DNA of 64,000 bases from Fodinibius saliphilus (lineage in GTDB: Bacteria; Bacteroidota; Rhodothermia; Balneolales; Balneolaceae). The position numbers and the translations under genes are program-made. The first letter of the stretch is position 1, and the number at the start of each line of letters is the position of its first letter. Where the stretch lies: positions 372,001 through 436,000 of the forward strand of contig NZ_VAWF01000002.1 in NCBI RefSeq assembly GCF_005869845.1, in the 5' to 3' direction. The notes beneath the pieces were generated by a model. That model did not search any database. It saw only the letters and a program-made list of their open reading frames with translations, and was not told where the DNA came from. Below are positions 1 to 8,216 of the stretch, one piece after another.

Positions 1-348
1 CATATATGCCGCAAAATATTTCAGCATGGAATGTACAATGTTAAAAAATCACTTTTTGCACTAAGCAAACAGAAACAGCCACTCAACCCCAAGAGTACCA
101 TATATTCATTCTTCTGCAATGCTATTGTTAGTATACTCTGCGATGCAAACTCCCAAGCTGAATTACTTTACGGAAATCCTTTTTTATTACATTTTAATTT
201 TAATAAAAAAACTTGTTCCCGTATTACCAATAGAAAAACTGATAAAATAGCTTCAAAACTGCATCAAAAGGGAAAAATAGATCAAAAATAACCTATTCCA
301 CATGAATAAAATTCAATAGTTGCTTAGTACACGGTGATCACCTAATCA
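1..348. other. Left edge, no recognised gene
   Basis: AT-rich, low-complexity sequence. The only open frame, 31-291 on the plus strand (86 codons), has a lysine/asparagine-rich product with no recognisable motif and no clear ribosome binding site. I do not consider it a gene. No RNA gene or strong hairpin was seen. Confidence 0.5.
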
Positions 349-1245
349 TCAAAACAGTTTGCCCTGATCTCCATTACCATTAACATCTGGCAGATCCAGC
401 TCTGTATTCAGTTCCTTATTGAGTTCATTAATAAAATGGGCTGCTAACTCTGGCGATTTCTTCTCTTTATTCTGATGCACAAAGAAGTAAATATTTTCCA
501 GACCCTGTTCATACCAGATTTTGAGACGCTCTACCCACTCATCCAAACGAGGCACATCGGTAGGATGGTTTGCACCTACATACCGGATAAAAGCTTCGTT
601 ACTGGTAAGTCGCATGTGCAGCAAGTCGCGACGCCCAGCGGTATCGGTGATTACATTAGCTACATTGTTTTCCTCAAAAAGGGCATATAATTCATCAGCT
701 ATACTTTTATCATCAAACCAATCGGGGTGCCGAAACTCTACGGCCAACGGTATTCCCTCCGGCCAGTACTCCACAAAGTTTTGTACGCGATCAAAGAATT
801 TTGGCTTAAAATTACCGCGTAACTGCAAGAAAACAGTTCCCAGCTTCTTCTTAAAATGCACAATGCTATCAATAAAATCATCCGTGCGCTTTTCAATGCC
901 ATTGAGCCACTTAAGATGACTGATATAACGATTTACCTTAGGAAAGAATTTGAAATTGCCCGGTACCCTGTCATGCCATTTCTTAACCTGATCTTCATCA
1001 AAGATGTTATAAAAAGTGGCGTTAAGCTCTACACAATTAAACTGCCTGCTGTAATAGGTCAGCTCATCACTGGTTCCTTTGGGATAAAAGCCCTTTAAAT
1101 CTTTCCGATTCCACTTGGCACATCCCACATAAATATCAGGATCTGCTGAATTGCCGTTTTCATTGAGAACGATCTTTGTTTCAGGATGATCTTTTGGGAG
1201 TGCAAAATCAATTTGTCCCGGGTCGTCAACGGTACCAAATTTCAT
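349..1245 (-). CDS. DUF72 (YecE-like) domain protein
   Basis: A 298-residue protein of the DUF72/YecE family, which folds as a TIM-barrel-like domain of unknown biochemical role. Family hallmarks are visible: YVGCAKWNRKDLKGFYP near residue 40, YYSRQFNCVELNATFY around 65-80, VFLQLRGNFKP near 140, AVEFRHPDWF around 170, and a C-terminal YFFVHQNKEKKSPELA. Length is slightly above the usual 240-290 residues because of a short N-terminal extension before the YVGCA strand. The ATG at 1245 is the first in frame. It stands alone, with about 220 bp of non-coding sequence on its 5' side. Family assignment is firm; substrate and function are unknown. Confidence 0.9.
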   Translation of the reverse strand: MKFGTVDDPGQIDFALPKDHPETKIVLNENGNSADPDIYVGCAKWNRKDLKGFYPKGTSDELTYYSRQFNCVELNATFYNIFDEDQVKKWHDRVPGNFKFFPKVNRYISHLKWLNGIEKRTDDFIDSIVHFKKKLGTVFLQLRGNFKPKFFDRVQNFVEYWPEGIPLAVEFRHPDWFDDKSIADELYALFEENNVANVITDTAGRRDLLHMRLTSNEAFIRYVGANHPTDVPRLDEWVERLKIWYEQGLENIYFFVHQNKEKKSPELAAHFINELNKELNTELDLPDVNGNGDQGKLF

Positions 1246-1463
1246 GATAATATGTTTTTAATTTCACAATTTCCTGTAAATGCAGTTCGTAAGAACCGGT
1301 TCGATGATCGTTTATTAAAGCACTGGAAATTACTGGACTTATCTGCTTCCATAACCATTGCTCATTGATGGTTTTGCCTCACTTGACTATCCATTCCTAT
1401 TTATGTAACAAGCCTATGATAAAAAACCACTCTGAGCCATTTGTAGTACTTTTGACAAAAAGT

Positions 1464-1895
1464 CTAAGTGGTTAATTTTGGATGTTGGTAGGTAGCAGCA
1501 ATGCCCAGTATTCCTGCTATAAACAGAATCCCCGGTGCTAAAAAAGGATAAGATCCAGTCATCGCCGGCCAGATAGCCTCCGTCCAAGTCATTGATGGAT
1601 TAATTTCCAAGGTAAACATAAAGTTTCCTGAAAAATGATAGTACATACCCAAGAAAGACACCAGGCATATACCTCCCATGACCCATCGCAGGGTCTTAAG
1701 TGAATTTTCAGATGCACTCTTCCATACCCATCCGACTATCACTAAACCAACAAAAGATGCCAGAAAGGGAGTCCATTGCTTGCTTTCTTCAGTATGACCA
1801 AGCAAGATAAGCTCAAAAGCTGTCCCTATAAAAATAGCAGCGACTATAAGCAGTAAAAACTGCCGTAGTCGCTGTAATGTATATTCTGCTGACAT
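1464..1895 (-). CDS. Small four-helix membrane protein, function unknown
   Basis: A 143-residue protein with four predicted membrane segments: roughly residues 11-31 (LLLIVAAIFIGTAFELILLG), 43-59, 69-87 and 115-134. The loops contain WTPFL and WTEAIWPAM. I do not recognise the family. Its ATG directly abuts the stop codon of the helix-hairpin-helix lipoprotein gene (no intergenic base), so the two are almost certainly co-transcribed and translationally coupled. That pairing is the main clue to function and suggests a membrane partner of an envelope lipoprotein, but this is inference. Confidence 0.75.
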   Translation of the reverse strand: MSAEYTLQRLRQFLLLIVAAIFIGTAFELILLGHTEESKQWTPFLASFVGLVIVGWVWKSASENSLKTLRWVMGGICLVSFLGMYYHFSGNFMFTLEINPSMTWTEAIWPAMTGSYPFLAPGILFIAGILGIAATYQHPKLTT

Positions 1896-2417
1896 CTATT
1901 CTTCAGCTTTTACATACTTTTTCGCTGTCTTCATTTGCTCTTCATTGAGATGTGAAGAGAGAGCCTCAAAAAATGCTTCATTTGTTTCAAACGAACGTCC
2001 TTCAATAAGCTCATTAGCTACCTTTTCATCTACGCCGGGAATCTGCTGCAATGTTGCGGCATCGCTGTCATTGCGATGATAAGGCACAAAGATATATTCT
2101 TCATAAGCAGCCACTTGTTCTTCATCAACATATTTTCCAATCTCTTTACGGAACTGACGAATACTTACATAGGGGCGATATTCTTCAAACTCGTGTACCA
2201 TTTTGTCACCCACGTCAGGAATTTTTCGAAATGCTTCTTCAGATGCAGTATTGATATTCAACTTTGCCTCAGTAGAGGTAGTATCTGCAACCTGTTCCTT
2301 AGCAATTTCCTCACTCTCTTTTTCCTTTTTCTTCTCTGTATTTCCACCACATGCAACAATAGTTCCCAGTAGCAATACTATTAACCCACTTTTAAAATAA
2401 TCAGTCGCATTATTCAT
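1896..2417 (-). CDS. Helix-hairpin-helix (ComEA-like) lipoprotein
   Basis: A 173-residue predicted lipoprotein. A type II signal peptide ends in a lipobox around GTIVACGG (Cys near residue 23), followed by a charged Lys/Glu linker to about residue 50. Two helix-hairpin-helix units follow: LNINTASEEAFRKIPDVG (about 53-70) and DAATLQQIPGVDEKVANELI (about 119-138). ComEA and PulK-like proteins use such motifs to bind DNA non-specifically. Here the tether would place the domain at the outer or inner membrane surface, so DNA handling at the envelope is possible, but these motifs also occur as protein scaffolds. It is first in a two-gene unit with the small membrane protein. Confidence 0.8.
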   Translation of the reverse strand: MNNATDYFKSGLIVLLLGTIVACGGNTEKKKEKESEEIAKEQVADTTSTEAKLNINTASEEAFRKIPDVGDKMVHEFEEYRPYVSIRQFRKEIGKYVDEEQVAAYEEYIFVPYHRNDSDAATLQQIPGVDEKVANELIEGRSFETNEAFFEALSSHLNEEQMKTAKKYVKAEE

Positions 2418-2592
2418 GTTATCCTTCGCCCTTTTAATTATATAGATTCAGTTTAAATAGCTGAAGATACAGTTTTCTGATCCAACTGCAACCCCTAGCT
2501 GTTATTTCTTAACATTTTATAAAGATATGGTAACATATTCGTAGCAGCAGTAAGGTAGCTTCAATCTATAAGATATCTTAGAAGCTCTTCTG

Positions 2593-3033
2593 CTATTTAG
2601 TTCCTACTTCCTTAATAACTTTGGAATTCCATGGGCAAAACCGTCCTACGTTATCAACCCAATAGTCAATTTCCTTTTCAACATAACTGGGCCTACCATC
2701 GCACACCTCCATTGAAACTTCTACCAAATTCCATTTATCCGGAACAAAATGCCAACTCCATCCATTATTCTGCTCTGTGCCACGTGCAATTTCACCATTT
2801 ATCATTAGTCCACGTTCTTCTTTAGGGCGGGCCAGCTGTTCACGAGCTTTTTTTATTACTTCTTGGTCCGAGGTCCTGGCAAAAAAATGTTCATCACCGG
2901 TAGTTTTGAACTCAAAATAGACCTGTTCTCCATCTCCGGATTCTGTTAAGCTACTGCATGAACACAACATTAAAAAGCAGGTTAAAGCAACTATATATTG
3001 ACTAACTTTTACCATAAAGTTATCTATTTTCAA
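2593..3033 (-). CDS. Hypothetical lipoprotein
   Basis: A 146-residue protein with a signal peptide and a lipobox-like LMLCSCSS (Cys about residue 24-26). The mature part is probably beta-rich: EQVYFEFKTTGDEHFFARTSD, then RPKEERGLMINGEIARGTEQN and a tryptophan-rich NNGWSWHFVPDKWNLVEVSME. Two further cysteines (CDG and FCPW) could pair. The pattern resembles small BP74-like secreted domains, but I would not assign it. It is monocistronic, divergent from the nitroreductase fragment, with about 160 bp between them. Confidence 0.7.
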   Translation of the reverse strand: MKIDNFMVKVSQYIVALTCFLMLCSCSSLTESGDGEQVYFEFKTTGDEHFFARTSDQEVIKKAREQLARPKEERGLMINGEIARGTEQNNGWSWHFVPDKWNLVEVSMEVCDGRPSYVEKEIDYWVDNVGRFCPWNSKVIKEVGTK

Positions 3034-3195
3034 TCCTAGTTCACTTTTCTACTATGATTAGAGCCTCATTCGCTTTGAGTTGTTTCAACAACTGGAAATA
3101 TAATTTTTTGCTTATCAACATATGTAAATGAAGCGAGATCAATCTTTCTATACATTAGGAAAAACTGAAATAACCAGTTGTAAAATATTTTTCCT

Positions 3196-3651
3196 ATGCA
3201 CTTTATTAAAAATCTGGAGTGGCGTTATGCTATAAAACTTTTCTATCCCAACAAAAAGGTTTCTGAAACTCATCTCAATCTAATAAAAGAAACAATACAG
3301 CTTTCAGCCTCATCCTATGGTCTCCAACTTTATAAGGCCTTTATTATTGCAAATCCCGATATCAGGGCAAAACTAAAGTCGGCTTCCTGGGGTCCACAAC
3401 AAATTACAGATGCCTCTCTTATAATCGTATTCTGTAGCTATACCGACGTACATCGCAAGCACATTGATGATTTTCTAACTTTAAAATCAAATACCCAAGA
3501 TATTCCATTATCCGAACTGGAAGGTTATGGGGACTTTATGGAAGCCAAAATTAATGAAAAATCAGAGCAGGAGCTTAAACACTGGACGGCCAAACAAACC
3601 TATTTAGCCTTTGGGACACCAAAACCGCCTTCAGGTTTTTCGTGTTTTTGA
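3196..3651 (+). pseudogene. Nitroreductase-family protein, C-terminally truncated
   Basis: The 151-codon frame matches the N-terminal two thirds of an NfsB-type NAD(P)H-dependent nitroreductase (usually about 210 residues). The FMN-binding start LEWRYAIKLFYPNKKV, SASSYGLQLYKAFII and SWGPQQITDASLIIVF are present. Homology runs to HWTAKQTYLAFGT near residue 139, where the family continues into a helix that completes the active site. Here the frame instead reads a short unrelated tail and stops. The lost part includes the dimer-exchanging C-terminal helices, so activity is unlikely. The break coincides with the start of a GNAT fragment, which indicates a deletion between two genes. Confidence 0.8.
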
Positions 3652-4018
3652 TAATAAAAAAAACCACCAGTGGACAAAGGTTTATCCCAAGGCGTTTGGT
3701 TATCGTATTTCCAAAGAAATACTAGAAAAAACTATAGATGATATTGACTACTACTTGGCCTACTATCAAGATAAACCGATAGGTACCGCTATGGCTATGG
3801 TACACCATACAGGAAAAGTGGCCGGTATTCACGGGGTGGGTATTATACCGGACGTACGCAGACAAGGTCTTTCCAATGAGTTGGTGCGTATTGTGTTAAA
3901 CGGGGCTATCGAGGATGGAGCCGATTATGCGACCCTGCAGGCCTCCACCATGGGAAAAGGACTATATGAACAGCTTGGCTTTGCCGACCAGTTTATGATC
4001 TATAATTACGTTCTTTGA
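3611..4018 (+). pseudogene. GNAT acetyltransferase, N-terminally truncated
   Basis: This frame overlaps the nitroreductase fragment and encodes the C-terminal half of a GNAT N-acetyltransferase. Visible are the acetyl-CoA-binding segment GIHGVGIIPDVRRQGLSNEL (a Q/RxxGxG/A-like loop), then DGADYATLQASTMGKGLYEQLGF and a final MIYNYVL strand. The N-terminal strands and helices of the fold are missing; the first roughly 12 codons are out-of-frame nitroreductase sequence. The remaining core might fold, but no native start codon or promoter lies in front of it. I read the locus 3196-4018 as the scar of one deletion joining two formerly separate genes. Confidence 0.75.
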
Positions 4019-4208
4019 TAGTTAGTTTGCAGAAAACCACTTTGGGCAAAATCTTACAGTAATTTAAGAACAAGCGTGTTTAAAAGCATTTCAAAGAAAA
4101 ACACGATCATTACAAATGATAGCTTAGAAAAACGAAACTGATCATTGTCGTTAATGGCATTTTACCAAGAAAATATGGAGCCTTTTGTAAAACTATCTCC
4201 ATCTCGTC

Positions 4209-4237
4209 ATTCTGTCCACCGCCCGGCGGATCAGAAT
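4209..4237. repeat. Imperfect inverted repeat ATTCTG...CAGAAT
   Basis: The arms ATTCTG (4209-4214) and CAGAAT (4232-4237) enclose a GC-rich inner stem CCACCG / CGGCGG with one mismatch. This lies in the 311-bp gap 4019-4329, which otherwise shows no gene. The surrounding motif (GTCATTCTG ... CAGAATCTCAT) looks like a dispersed intergenic palindrome, but only one copy is in this window. Confidence 0.5.
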
Positions 4238-4277
4238 CTCATACGCAGTAGTTTGCTCAGGCGTAATAATAATTAAA

Positions 4278-4307
4278 AAGCCTCTTTCTGTTTCCAGAAA
4301 GAGGCTT
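4278..4307 (-). terminator. Intrinsic terminator of the M16 protease gene
   Basis: A perfect 13-bp stem (AAGCCTCTTTCTG / CAGAAAGAGGCTT) with a TTTC loop. Read on the minus strand it is followed by TTTTTAATTATT. It lies 22 bp past the stop of the minus-strand M16 gene. Confidence 0.9.
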
Positions 4308-4329
4308 GGCAATCAGAAAATGTGAAAAT

Positions 4330-7212
4330 TTACTTTTCTTTACCAGTTGTGGAGGTATTCTCCTTAACCTTTTTTAGGATATCACCTTTTACAGACACAT
4401 CTACTACATCATAGCCCAATTTCTTCAGCTTTGGGCGATGGGTTTTTGCATCCCCAACCACCAAGATATACATCTTGCCGGTGTCAATATGCTTTTTTGC
4501 CAGCTTATTGATCTCTTTTTTGGTAATAGAATCTATAATTTCGCGCTGTTTATCGACAAATGATTTATCAAGGTCATAGTGGACAATCTCCTGCAGAAAT
4601 CCTGCCTTTTGCCAAGGAGTTTCATAACTGCGAGCATCGCGCTGACCAATAGAGTTACGCATGAAGTTAAGCTCTTCATCCGTAATTCCGTTCTCACGGA
4701 AATCATCCATCTCCTTCATAAACTCATGCACTGCACTATCAGTCGCAGCAGCTTTAACACCGGCTTGGGCTGTAAAAGGACCGGGAATATCACCAGAACT
4801 GAATCCGGTTCGTGCACCGTAAGTCCAGCCTTTATCTTCACGCAGATTTAAATTTATTCGACTGTTAAACGCACCACCCAGGTTATAATTCATCAGCGTT
4901 GATTTGAAGTATTCACCTGTTGCATCGTATGGCATATCTGTCATATGTCCGATACGAATCTGCGACTGTGGGGCATTCGCTTTATCAACAAGATAAACCT
5001 TGGTATTTTCACCAGAACTGGGTTCCGGCAGTTCAGGCATTTTAACCCCTTTGTTCTCCCAGTTTTTCAAGAACTCCAGCTCAGCCAATATTTCACCCTT
5101 TTTAACATCCCCAACAACAACCAGCTCTGAGAGATCCGGCGCATAATACTTCTGATAGAACGACTCTACATCATCCAAGGTAATGCGCTGTACTGTTTCC
5201 TCAATACCACTAGAGGGTACCGAATAGATATGCTTATCACCATATAGCAGGCGACTATATACCTGGCTGGCAATAGAAGCAGGATCTTTATATGAAGATT
5301 GAATACTTTCAATCTGTTGTTTTTTTACACGTGCGAAATCAGTAGAGTCAAAGGCCGGACGATAAAGAATCTCTTCTACCAACTCCAAGGTAGGCTTAAG
5401 GTTCTTTTTCAATGTACGTACATTGAGGTTGGTACTACTCTTCGAAGCATATACATTTACCGAACTTCCCAATTTGCGAAGCTCTTCCTGTATCTCTTCT
5501 GCACTATAATTCTCGGTAGATTCATTCAGCATAGAGGCCGTTAACGAAGCCAACCCTGCTTTGGTAGAATGATTCATATCTAGCCGGTGTCCACCGTTGA
5601 TAGTGAGCTGGAGATTCACCACCGGAATTTCATTATATGACGTTCCGATAACCTTAATTCCATTGTCCATCTCTTTTTCCCAGAAGTCGGGTACACTTAC
5701 CAGTGGGGCAGGACCGGCCTTTGGTTTTTTACTACGATCAAAACTATCTCCTGTAGGTCGTAAATATTCCAGTCCGGAATAATCTGTGGTAGGATAGGGA
5801 TTTTCGCCCTCTTTCTTTGGCGTATAGTTATCAGCCTTTGCCGGCTTGGTTTTTTCATTAGGTAACACGCTTTGAATTACCGCAGGTTTCCCTTTGATAT
5901 ACTTTTTGTAGACGCGCATAATATCGGCTTTGGTAACCGAGCGATAGCGTTCCAGATCTTTTTTGATATAATCCGGATTATCTGCAAAAGTCTCATAACT
6001 AGCTAATTGAGATACTTTTCCACTTACACTGGCTAAACCATTAATGAAGTCTGACTCATATGAAGCCTTAATTTTCTGTAAATCTTCATCAGAAACACCA
6101 TCTTTTTCAAAGTCTATGAGGATTTGGCGCATCTCTGATTCAAAATCGGAGAGTGTTTGTCCGGGAAACGGAAGAACAAACATCGTAAACTCGCCGGCCA
6201 GCTCACTCATAGAACTGAACGTTGAAGCCTGTATCGCTTTTCGAGGTTTCACAAACTTTTTATAAAAATAGGAGCTTTTCCCAGTTCCCAGAATTTGAGC
6301 TAAAAAGTCTAGCGCAGGCTCATCTTTGTGATATCGGGGGACTGTAGGAAAGGTGTATAATAATGCCGGAAATCGAATATTATCATCCACATATGACACA
6401 TATCGATCTTTTTCAATACTTACCGGATCGAGCTTCATATCTTTAACTTCCGGTCCGCGCGGAATAACACCAAAGTATTTCTCTACTTTCTCAACAACCT
6501 CATCGGGATTAACATCGCCACCAATGGTCAGTGTAGCATTGTTAGGTCCGTAATAACGCAGAAAAAACTTCTTGAGGTCTGTTACATCTACCCGATCCAA
6601 ATCTTTTAGCTTTCCGATGGTTAACCAAGAATAGGGGTGCCCATATGGATACAAAGATTCAGCATTGATTTCTCGCCATTGTCCATAAGCGCGGTTGTCG
6701 TAGTTCTGCTGCTTCTCATTTTTAACTGTGGCCCGCTGCACTTCGAACTTTTTCTGTGTTACTGCATTCAAAAAGAAACCCATACGGTCAGATTCCAACC
6801 AAAGCATTGCATCCAGCTGGTTAGAGGGTACAGTTTCAAAATAGTTGGTCCGGTCACGATTAGTAGTACCATTAAGGGTACCACCCGCTTCAGTAATAAT
6901 CTTAAAATGTTCTTCGTCTTCTACGTTTTCAGAACCCTGGAACATCATATGCTCAAAGAAGTGAGCAAAGCCCGACTTTCCCAGTTCTTCTCGAGCAGAT
7001 CCTACATGATAGGTTACATCTACATGAACAAGAGGGTCGGAGTGGTCTTCATGAATAATGAGAGTAAGACCATTATCCAATTCATACTTCTCGTAGGGAA
7101 TGACAATTTCATCTCCCTTCTGTTCCACCTTTTCGATAAGTTTCGTCTGGGCAAAACCGATACTTTGTATCAGCAACAACCCGACTACCAGAAGTGCGCT
7201 ATATTTTTTCAT
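4330..7212 (-). CDS. Periplasmic M16 zinc peptidase, two-module
   Basis: A 960-residue exported zinc peptidase of the M16 (pitrilysin/insulinase) family. A signal peptide (residues 1-21, ending SIGFAQ) precedes two M16 modules. The first carries the inverted zinc motif HFFEH (H84, E87, H88) in GFAHFFEHMMFQG, with the distal glutamate expected in VKNEKQQN near 165. The second module, from about residue 510 (FWEKEMDNGIKVIGTSYNEI), has GLASLTASML in place of HxxEH and is presumably non-catalytic. A final RxxY-type segment (LREDKGWTYGARTGF) near 815 helps bind substrate in the family. This single-chain, two-module form is typical of Bacteroidota and probably degrades peptides in the periplasm. 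It has its own terminator. Confidence 0.95.
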   Translation of the reverse strand: MKKYSALLVVGLLLIQSIGFAQTKLIEKVEQKGDEIVIPYEKYELDNGLTLIIHEDHSDPLVHVDVTYHVGSAREELGKSGFAHFFEHMMFQGSENVEDEEHFKIITEAGGTLNGTTNRDRTNYFETVPSNQLDAMLWLESDRMGFFLNAVTQKKFEVQRATVKNEKQQNYDNRAYGQWREINAESLYPYGHPYSWLTIGKLKDLDRVDVTDLKKFFLRYYGPNNATLTIGGDVNPDEVVEKVEKYFGVIPRGPEVKDMKLDPVSIEKDRYVSYVDDNIRFPALLYTFPTVPRYHKDEPALDFLAQILGTGKSSYFYKKFVKPRKAIQASTFSSMSELAGEFTMFVLPFPGQTLSDFESEMRQILIDFEKDGVSDEDLQKIKASYESDFINGLASVSGKVSQLASYETFADNPDYIKKDLERYRSVTKADIMRVYKKYIKGKPAVIQSVLPNEKTKPAKADNYTPKKEGENPYPTTDYSGLEYLRPTGDSFDRSKKPKAGPAPLVSVPDFWEKEMDNGIKVIGTSYNEIPVVNLQLTINGGHRLDMNHSTKAGLASLTASMLNESTENYSAEEIQEELRKLGSSVNVYASKSSTNLNVRTLKKNLKPTLELVEEILYRPAFDSTDFARVKKQQIESIQSSYKDPASIASQVYSRLLYGDKHIYSVPSSGIEETVQRITLDDVESFYQKYYAPDLSELVVVGDVKKGEILAELEFLKNWENKGVKMPELPEPSSGENTKVYLVDKANAPQSQIRIGHMTDMPYDATGEYFKSTLMNYNLGGAFNSRINLNLREDKGWTYGARTGFSSGDIPGPFTAQAGVKAAATDSAVHEFMKEMDDFRENGITDEELNFMRNSIGQRDARSYETPWQKAGFLQEIVHYDLDKSFVDKQREIIDSITKKEINKLAKKHIDTGKMYILVVGDAKTHRPKLKKLGYDVVDVSVKGDILKKVKENTSTTGKEK

Positions 7213-7463
7213 TTTAAAAGAGTTAATTGAAATTAGATTAATAGGAGAAAAGGATCGTTAATAAAAAGTGAACTCTCCATAAATAGTTTACTACGTAAAT
7301 AGTAATAAAAAGTTATCTCAAATATGGAAATTTTTATTATTCCTAATCCTCTACAAATCATCTAAAGTATTTTACCAAATCTCCGGTAAATTGGTAGAAC
7401 ATATAAACTATTTCCGATTCCATCGCGTTGTCATTTTTTGTATTTTACGCTTAATTATTCTCT

Positions 7464-8117
7464 ATGAAAAAGATTACCAAATACATACGCGAGCCCGTCA
7501 ATAGTATTACCCATGGCGCCGGTGCTATATTAGCTATAGTGGGGCTTGCATTTTTACTGTATGAAGCTATCAAGAAGGGATCTGTTAGCCATATTATTGC
7601 TTTTTCTATGTTTGGATTGAGTATGGTTCTGCTCTATTCATCCAGTTCGTTGTATCATGCCTTACGGGTAAAAGAAAAAACCCTCGAACTGTTTCGAAAA
7701 CTTGACCACAGCATGATTTATGTACTCATTGCCGGCACTTATACTCCTATTTGCCTGCTCGTTTTAGATGGCAGTTGGAAGTGGGGACTCTTTAGCACTA
7801 TTTGGTGTTTGGCAGCTATTGGTATAATAAAAAAGTTCTTATGGATGAATGCTCCCCGCTGGCTTTCCACTGTTTTTTATTTGGCTATGGGATGGTTAGC
7901 TGTAATCATTTTTCCTACTCTCCTCGATAAACTGCCATTGGCATTTCTCATCTGGATTGGGCTTGGTGGCCTTGCATATACCTTGGGTGCTGTTATTTAT
8001 GGAATTAAAAAACCCGATCCTATCCCAAATATTTTTGGGTTTCATGAAATTTGGCACCTCTTTGTAATGCTTGGTACTTTTTCACATTTCTGGGCCATTT
8101 ACTGGTACCTTACTTAA
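7464..8117 (+). CDS. PAQR / hemolysin III family membrane protein
   Basis: A 217-residue seven-helix membrane protein of the hemolysin III (YqfA/TrhA) branch of the PAQR superfamily. Conserved features are EPVNSITHGAGA at the N-terminus, SSSLYHAL in helix 2, RKLDHSMIYVLIAGTYTP in helix 3 and GFHEIWHLFVMLGTFSHF in the last helices. The Ser, Asp and His residues of these motifs form the zinc-site pattern of the family. Bacterial members are implicated in membrane-fluidity homeostasis; the haemolysin name is historical. The length is typical. It is a single gene, separated from the next by about 100 bp. Confidence 0.93.
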   Translation: MKKITKYIREPVNSITHGAGAILAIVGLAFLLYEAIKKGSVSHIIAFSMFGLSMVLLYSSSSLYHALRVKEKTLELFRKLDHSMIYVLIAGTYTPICLLVLDGSWKWGLFSTIWCLAAIGIIKKFLWMNAPRWLSTVFYLAMGWLAVIIFPTLLDKLPLAFLIWIGLGGLAYTLGAVIYGIKKPDPIPNIFGFHEIWHLFVMLGTFSHFWAIYWYLT

Positions 8118-8216
8118 AAAGTATTTTAAGTAAGAGTTTTTAGTCGTTACAATATTGCAGACTATCAAAACTTTAGTTACCTATGGAATAAAAGTTTGAA
8201 ATTTATCCTTCATTCC

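Noticed and set aside
31-291. 86-codon plus-strand frame at the left edge
   Set aside because: Low-complexity Lys/Asn-rich product, no motif and no ribosome binding site; AT-rich DNA readily gives such frames.
6637-7230. 197-codon plus-strand frame inside the M16 gene
   Set aside because: It is antisense to strongly conserved M16 sequence including the HxxEH region and has no recognisable domain.
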